From positions 1 to 14,500 of the forward strand of contig DATGZX010000213.1 of the NCBI GenBank assembly GCA_035296965.1: 14,500 nucleotides of DNA, given 5' to 3'. The notes under the pieces are model-generated. The model was given only the letters and a program-made list of their open reading frames with translations. It did not search any database and was not told the DNA's origin. This document shows positions 14,399 to 14,500 of this stretch, one piece after another; the stretch's first letter is position 1, and the number at the start of each line of letters is the position of its first letter. The stretch comes from DATGZX01 sp035296965. Lineage in GTDB: Bacteria > Planctomycetota > Planctomycetia > Gemmatales > Gemmataceae. The position numbers and the translations under genes were made by a program.

Positions 14399-14500
14399 TC
14401 AGGGATCGTCAACTGTAAGTAGTTTGTAGGTCGATACATGCCCGCCGTTGCGGTAGCGGCTTTTTTTGGGTGGCGGCTTCTTCGGACCGCGCGGACTTTT
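14399..14500 (-). CDS. C-terminal tail of a gene entering from the right edge; possibly an IS4-like transposase
   Basis: On the minus strand 33 codons run from the window edge to TGA at 14401-14399. They read SPRGPKKPPPKKSRYRNGG followed by HVSTYKLL and a short acidic end. The basic Pro/Lys-rich run then HVST-x-KLL resembles the C-terminal end of IS4-family transposases I recall from planctomycetes. Codon choice is ordinary for the window. No terminal inverted repeat can be recognised from so little sequence. If this frame is real, the seven T residues at 14461-14467 are Lys codons and not a terminator. Confidence 0.45.
   Translation of the reverse strand, partial: KSPRGPKKPPPKKSRYRNGGHVSTYKLLTVDDP

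Noticed and set aside
14444..14467. Intrinsic terminator (+): GCCG...CGGC followed by seven T
   Set aside because: The stem is short with two G-T pairs, and the same bases read as a coding-like Pro/Lys-rich tail on the minus strand. It remains an alternative.

Overview
The window looks like a chromosomal segment of a planctomycete, probably near Gemmata and its relatives. This is inferred from gene architecture, not from a search. Three ECF-type sigma factors lie within 14.5 kb, and two carry a large C-terminal extension behind a single transmembrane helix, one ending in WD40 repeats and one in a coiled coil. The FlgM-like protein begins with a planctomycete-style N-terminus. The gaps hold many palindromic repeats of kinds I associate with planctomycete genomes. 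No rRNA, tRNA or CRISPR array is visible.

Layout from left to right. 1-2852 (-): ECF sigma factor-TM-WD40 protein, C-terminus outside the window. 3127-4941 (-): flagellin. 5180-5461 (-): FlgM-like anti-sigma factor. Both flagellar genes have a CGATAA-type sigma-28-like promoter upstream. 5462-5928: a gap with a possible gene relic and a hairpin repeat. 5929-7386 (-): ECF sigma factor-TM-coiled-coil protein. 7622-8647 (-): unknown four-helix membrane protein, probably co-transcribed behind an RRM RNA-binding protein at 8697-9038 (-) that carries an exact 42-bp in-frame tandem duplication. 9301-9471 (+): relic of a REP-associated (RAYT-type) transposase. 9660-11315 (+): unknown six-helix membrane protein. 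11315-11637: three different palindromic elements in a row. 11790-13106 (-): secreted alpha/beta-hydrolase (lipase/esterase). 13297-13385: second copy of the hairpin repeat. 13549-14172 (+): short stand-alone ECF sigma factor. 14236-14392: another palindromic repeat. 14399-14500 (-): C-terminal tail of a gene entering from the right, possibly a transposase.

How the genes fit together. The flagellin and FlgM-like genes are a coherent late-flagellar pair. FlgM normally holds back sigma-28 until the hook is complete, and both genes appear to sit under that sigma factor. The two membrane-anchored sigma factors share a juxtamembrane motif (GVL-[KR]-TMF-x-TKL) and look like one design carrying different sensory or scaffold modules. 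The repeats and transposase relics show that the gaps have been repeatedly hit by small mobile or REP-type elements. I do not see an operon that amounts to a clearly new system. The most distinctive items are the 14-blade WD40 sigma factor with a palindrome over its translation start, the two unknown membrane proteins, and the repeat families.
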